A stretch of DNA of 64,000 nucleotides from NCBI GenBank assembly GCA_014377485.1, contig JACMPM010000132.1, forward strand, positions 62,001 to 126,000, read 5' to 3'. The notes beneath the pieces were generated by a model. The model saw only the letters and a program-made list of their open reading frames with translations. It did not search any database and was not told the origin of the DNA. Positions 61,620 to 64,000 of this stretch are shown piece after piece. The translations under genes were made by a program, and so were the position numbers. Source of the stretch: Bacteriovorax sp. GTDB lineage: Bacteria > Bdellovibrionota > Bacteriovoracia > Bacteriovoracales > Bacteriovoracaceae. The stretch's first letter is position 1; every line of letters begins with the position of its first letter.

Positions 61620-63779
61620 ATGAAACTAATGGGAAGAACCAGAAACATTGGGATCTCAGCTCACATCGACTCAGGAAAAACGACTCTTACAGAGCGTATT
61701 CTTTTTTACTGTGACAAGATTCACAAGATCGAAGAAGTTCGCGGCGGTGGTGCCGGAGCTACTATGGACCACATGGAACTTGAAAAAGAAAAAGGGATCA
61801 CAATCACTTCAGCAGCTACAACTGTTTACTGGAAAGGGATTGATGAAAAAGGAATTACATTTGCTGAAGACATCGACAAAGAATGTCGTATTAATATTAT
61901 CGATACTCCTGGTCACGTTGACTTTACTGTTGAAGTTGAACGCTCACTTCGCGTTCTCGACGGAGCTATCTTAGTTCTTTGTTCAGTTTCAGGAGTTCAG
62001 TCTCAGTCAATCACGGTTGACCGTCAGATGAAGAGATATTCGGTTCCACGTCTAGCTTTCTTAAACAAGATGGACCGTATGGGTGCTAACCCTCATAAAG
62101 GGGTAGCTGCTCTTAAAGAAAAACTTTATCACAATGCCGTTCTTATGCAGCTTCCAATTGGTGCAGAAGAAAACTTCATTGGAGTTGTCGATTTAATTAC
62201 AAAAAAAGCTTACTACTTCGACGGAGAAAACGGAGAAAACGTAAGAGAAGCAGAAGTTCCAGCTGATATGGTTCAAGACGTTGAAGACTTCAGAGAAAAA
62301 CTTCTCGATAAAGCTTCTGAATTTGACGATATTTTAGTTGAAAAAATTCTTGATGGATTAGACGTATCTGAAGCAGAAATTCATGAAGCAGTTAAAAAAG
62401 GTGTTCGCTCACTAAAATTGACTCCAGTATTTATGGGTTCAGCTTTTAAAAATAAAGGTGTTCAACTTCTTCTTAACGCTGTTGCAAGATACCTTCCTTC
62501 TCCACTTACTTGTAAGAGACCAATCGCTATTGATAACGATACAAAAGAAAAAATTGAACTCATTCCAGATGCTACTAAGCCACTTGTTTGTATGGCGTTT
62601 AAGATTACTGACGAGCAATTCGGCCAGTTAACTTACACTCGTATTTACCAAGGGACTTTAAATAAAGGTGACACGATCATCAACACACGTACTAAGAAAA
62701 GAGTGCGCGTTGGTCGACTTGTTCGTATGAACGCTAACGCTCGTGAAAACATTGAAACAGTTGGTCCAGGAGACATCATCGCTATCATCGGTATCGACTG
62801 TGCTTCAGGGGATACTTTTGTTGGTGACGATAAATTAGACCATATTTCATGCGAAGGGATGCATATAGCTGCAGCTGTAATCGAACTTTCGATTTCAGTT
62901 AAAGATAAAGATCAACAAACTCGTCTTTCAAAAGGTCTTCAAAGATTTATGAAAGAGGATCCAACTTTCCATGTTTTTACAGATGAAGAATCTGCTGAAA
63001 CAAGAATCGCTGGTATGGGAGAGCTTCACTTAGAAATTTACGTAGAAAGATTGAAACGTGAATATAACTGTGACGTTCAAGTTGGTGCACCTCAAGTTAA
63101 CTATAGAGAAACAATTCGCCAAGAAGCTAAGTTTGACTACCTTCACAAGAAGCAAACTGGTGGATCTGGTCAATTCGGACAAGTTGTTGGAGTGATCAAG
63201 CCATTATTAGAAGAAAACAAAGAAGACGAAAAACAAGTTTTCAAATTTTACAACGAAATCAAAGGGGGATCGATCCCTAACGAATTTATTGGTTCATGTG
63301 AAAAAGGATTCAACGACGTTATGGATAAAGGTCCACTCGGAGCTTTCCCTTTAATCAACGTTGAAGTCTACCTTCAAGACGGTCGCTACCATGACGTCGA
63401 TTCATCTGACCTTGCCTTCAGAATTGCTGCGAGAATGGCAATGAGACAAGCGGTTAAAGCTGCGTCTCCAGTTATTCTTGAACCAATCATGAAAGTAGAA
63501 GTTGAAACTCCAGATGAATATCAAGGGGGCGTAATTGGTGACCTTTCTTCTAGAAGAGGGATCATTCAAGCATCAGAATCAAACGATACCGGAGAAGTTA
63601 CAATCAATGCTCTGATCCCGTTATCAGAAATGTTTGGTTATTCTACAGTTCTTCGTTCGATGTCGGCCGGTAAAGCGTCGTACACTATGGAATTCGCAAA
63701 ATATGCTGAATGTCCAAACAACGTAGCTGAAAAAGTTATTGCAGAAAGAAAAGATAAGCTAGCTGCTCAAGCAGAATAG
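61620..63779 (+). CDS. fusA: Elongation factor G, mitochondrial EFG1/spdEFG1-type
   Basis: 719 aa. G1 [10 protein letters not shown]3 DTPGHVDF, G4 NKMDRMG, with all five EF-G domains. Several segments follow mitochondrial EFG1 and its bacterial spdEFG1 relatives rather than classical [42 protein letters not shown] and [11 protein letters not shown]. An extra 15 residues sit in the G domain before G3. It drives translocation; in organisms with this type, ribosome recycling is done by a second EF-G. The gene is alone, not in a str operon, with its own terminator. Confidence 0.93.
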   Translation: MKLMGRTRNIGISAHIDSGKTTLTERILFYCDKIHKIEEVRGGGAGATMDHMELEKEKGITITSAATTVYWKGIDEKGITFAEDIDKECRINIIDTPGHVDFTVEVERSLRVLDGAILVLCSVSGVQSQSITVDRQMKRYSVPRLAFLNKMDRMGANPHKGVAALKEKLYHNAVLMQLPIGAEENFIGVVDLITKKAYYFDGENGENVREAEVPADMVQDVEDFREKLLDKASEFDDILVEKILDGLDVSEAEIHEAVKKGVRSLKLTPVFMGSAFKNKGVQLLLNAVARYLPSPLTCKRPIAIDNDTKEKIELIPDATKPLVCMAFKITDEQFGQLTYTRIYQGTLNKGDTIINTRTKKRVRVGRLVRMNANARENIETVGPGDIIAIIGIDCASGDTFVGDDKLDHISCEGMHIAAAVIELSISVKDKDQQTRLSKGLQRFMKEDPTFHVFTDEESAETRIAGMGELHLEIYVERLKREYNCDVQVGAPQVNYRETIRQEAKFDYLHKKQTGGSGQFGQVVGVIKPLLEENKEDEKQVFKFYNEIKGGSIPNEFIGSCEKGFNDVMDKGPLGAFPLINVEVYLQDGRYHDVDSSDLAFRIAARMAMRQAVKAASPVILEPIMKVEVETPDEYQGGVIGDLSSRRGIIQASESNDTGEVTINALIPLSEMFGYSTVLRSMSAGKASYTMEFAKYAECPNNVAEKVIAERKDKLAAQAE

Positions 63780-63785
63780 TTCTTT

Positions 63786-63815
63786 AAAGGCCTCCCATAC
63801 GGGAGGCTTTTTTTT
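63786..63815 (+). terminator. Intrinsic terminator after fusA
   Basis: GCCTCCC-ATAC-GGGAGGC, 7-bp stem, then eight T residues. Confidence 0.93.
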
Positions 63816-63870
63816 GTTTATTTTTGAGCGATCATGATAGTATAACCTAATACATCTAGTAGAGGGGCTT

Positions 63871-64000
63871 ATGATAGAAACGTCTCAACTTCAAACTTTA
63901 GTGGCCGTGACCCGTGCAAAAAGTTTTTCTAAAGCTGCCGAGAATCTTGGCGTTACTCAGTCTGCCATTAGCCAAAGTATCAAAAATCTTGAAAGTAAAC
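63871..64000 (+). CDS. LysR-family transcription regulator (3' end outside window)
   Basis: The frame begins ATG at 63871 with SD AGGGG and reads MIETSQLQTLVAVTRAKSFS, then KAAENLGVTQSAISQSIKNLE, the LysR winged-helix N-terminus. Only 43 residues are in the window, so the effector domain and target genes cannot be seen. Confidence 0.88.
   Translation, partial: MIETSQLQTLVAVTRAKSFSKAAENLGVTQSAISQSIKNLESK

Noticed and set aside
1-64000. tRNA, rRNA, CRISPR, IS elements or prophage genes
   Set aside because: None seen on either strand; the lone tyrosine recombinase has no att-like repeats or phage genes around it.

Overview
The window is a gene-dense stretch of a low-GC, Gram-negative chromosome. 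It encodes lipid II, BamB-type outer-membrane assembly, Tat, MotAB and many lipoproteins and signal-peptide proteins. The gene mix points to a member of the Bdellovibrionota, probably the Bacteriovoracales (Bacteriovorax/Peredibacter/Halobacteriovorax relatives): an EF-G of the mitochondrial EFG1/spdEFG1 type, many secreted hypothetical proteins, a secreted phospholipase D, M14 and matrixin peptidases, and a two-SIS MurQ/GCKR-like protein. This placement comes from protein character only and is an inference. I see no rRNA, tRNA, CRISPR, prophage or insertion sequence.

Layout. 1-3.65 kb: the 3' part of a plsB-like acyltransferase, a small unknown gene, and infC-rpmI-rplT. infC appears to start at ATT or ATC. 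3.66-7.3 kb: a matrixin-like lipoprotein, transaldolase, a secreted coiled-coil protein, and a tyrosine recombinase with altered catalytic residues. 7.5-11.3 kb: rnc-era-der, with a large acidic insert in Der. 11.4-15.7 kb: two outer-membrane-like proteins, a YfgM-like TPR protein with bamB, and a lipoprotein. 15.8-18.8 kb: speA plus a deoxyhypusine-synthase-like gene. 18.9-24.9 kb: a compact operon on the minus strand (ZnuACB-like transporter, thioesterase, UbiB-type kinase, secreted protein, EEP-family hydrolase). 25-32.5 kb: a 1753-residue Cys-rich lipoprotein and a 674-residue secreted protein. 32.6-36.3 kb: dus, a HAD phosphatase, ffh, rpsP, khpA. 36.5-41.9 kb: a response regulator, the MurQ/GCKR-like protein, two tandem tatA genes too short for the ORF track, queF, and a ferrochelatase-MFS fusion. 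41.9-48.3 kb: an MBL hydrolase, PLD, ATP-grasp ligase, M14 peptidase, and a PilZ-GAF-AAA-Fis regulator with a broken ATPase core. 48.4-52.5 kb: cdaA-cdaR-glmM-pdxJ-tsaE. 52.9-54.6 kb: an Rrf2 regulator and a cysteine desulfurase. 54.6-61.3 kb: BI-1, MarC, MurJ, MotAB, a membrane methyltransferase and unknowns. 61.6-64 kb: fusA and the start of a LysR gene.

The most unusual locus is rrf2-nifS. The cysteine desulfurase frame is intact over its whole conserved length but has no ATG, GTG or TTG in a usable position. An ATC with a good Shine-Dalgarno (GGAGAG) fits the family N-terminus. A strong intrinsic-terminator structure lies inside the first 30 codons. Together they look like a switch in which translation from a weak start codon would decide whether transcription proceeds. 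infC in the same window also uses a non-canonical start, which is the class of codon IF3 itself discriminates against, so a link between IF3 level and this desulfurase is conceivable (inference).

Other themes are likely sigma-28-type promoters (best before motA), several secreted-protein genes whose -10 element sits only 7-8 bases before ATG (possible leaderless mRNAs), and terminators buried in the ends of convergent genes.
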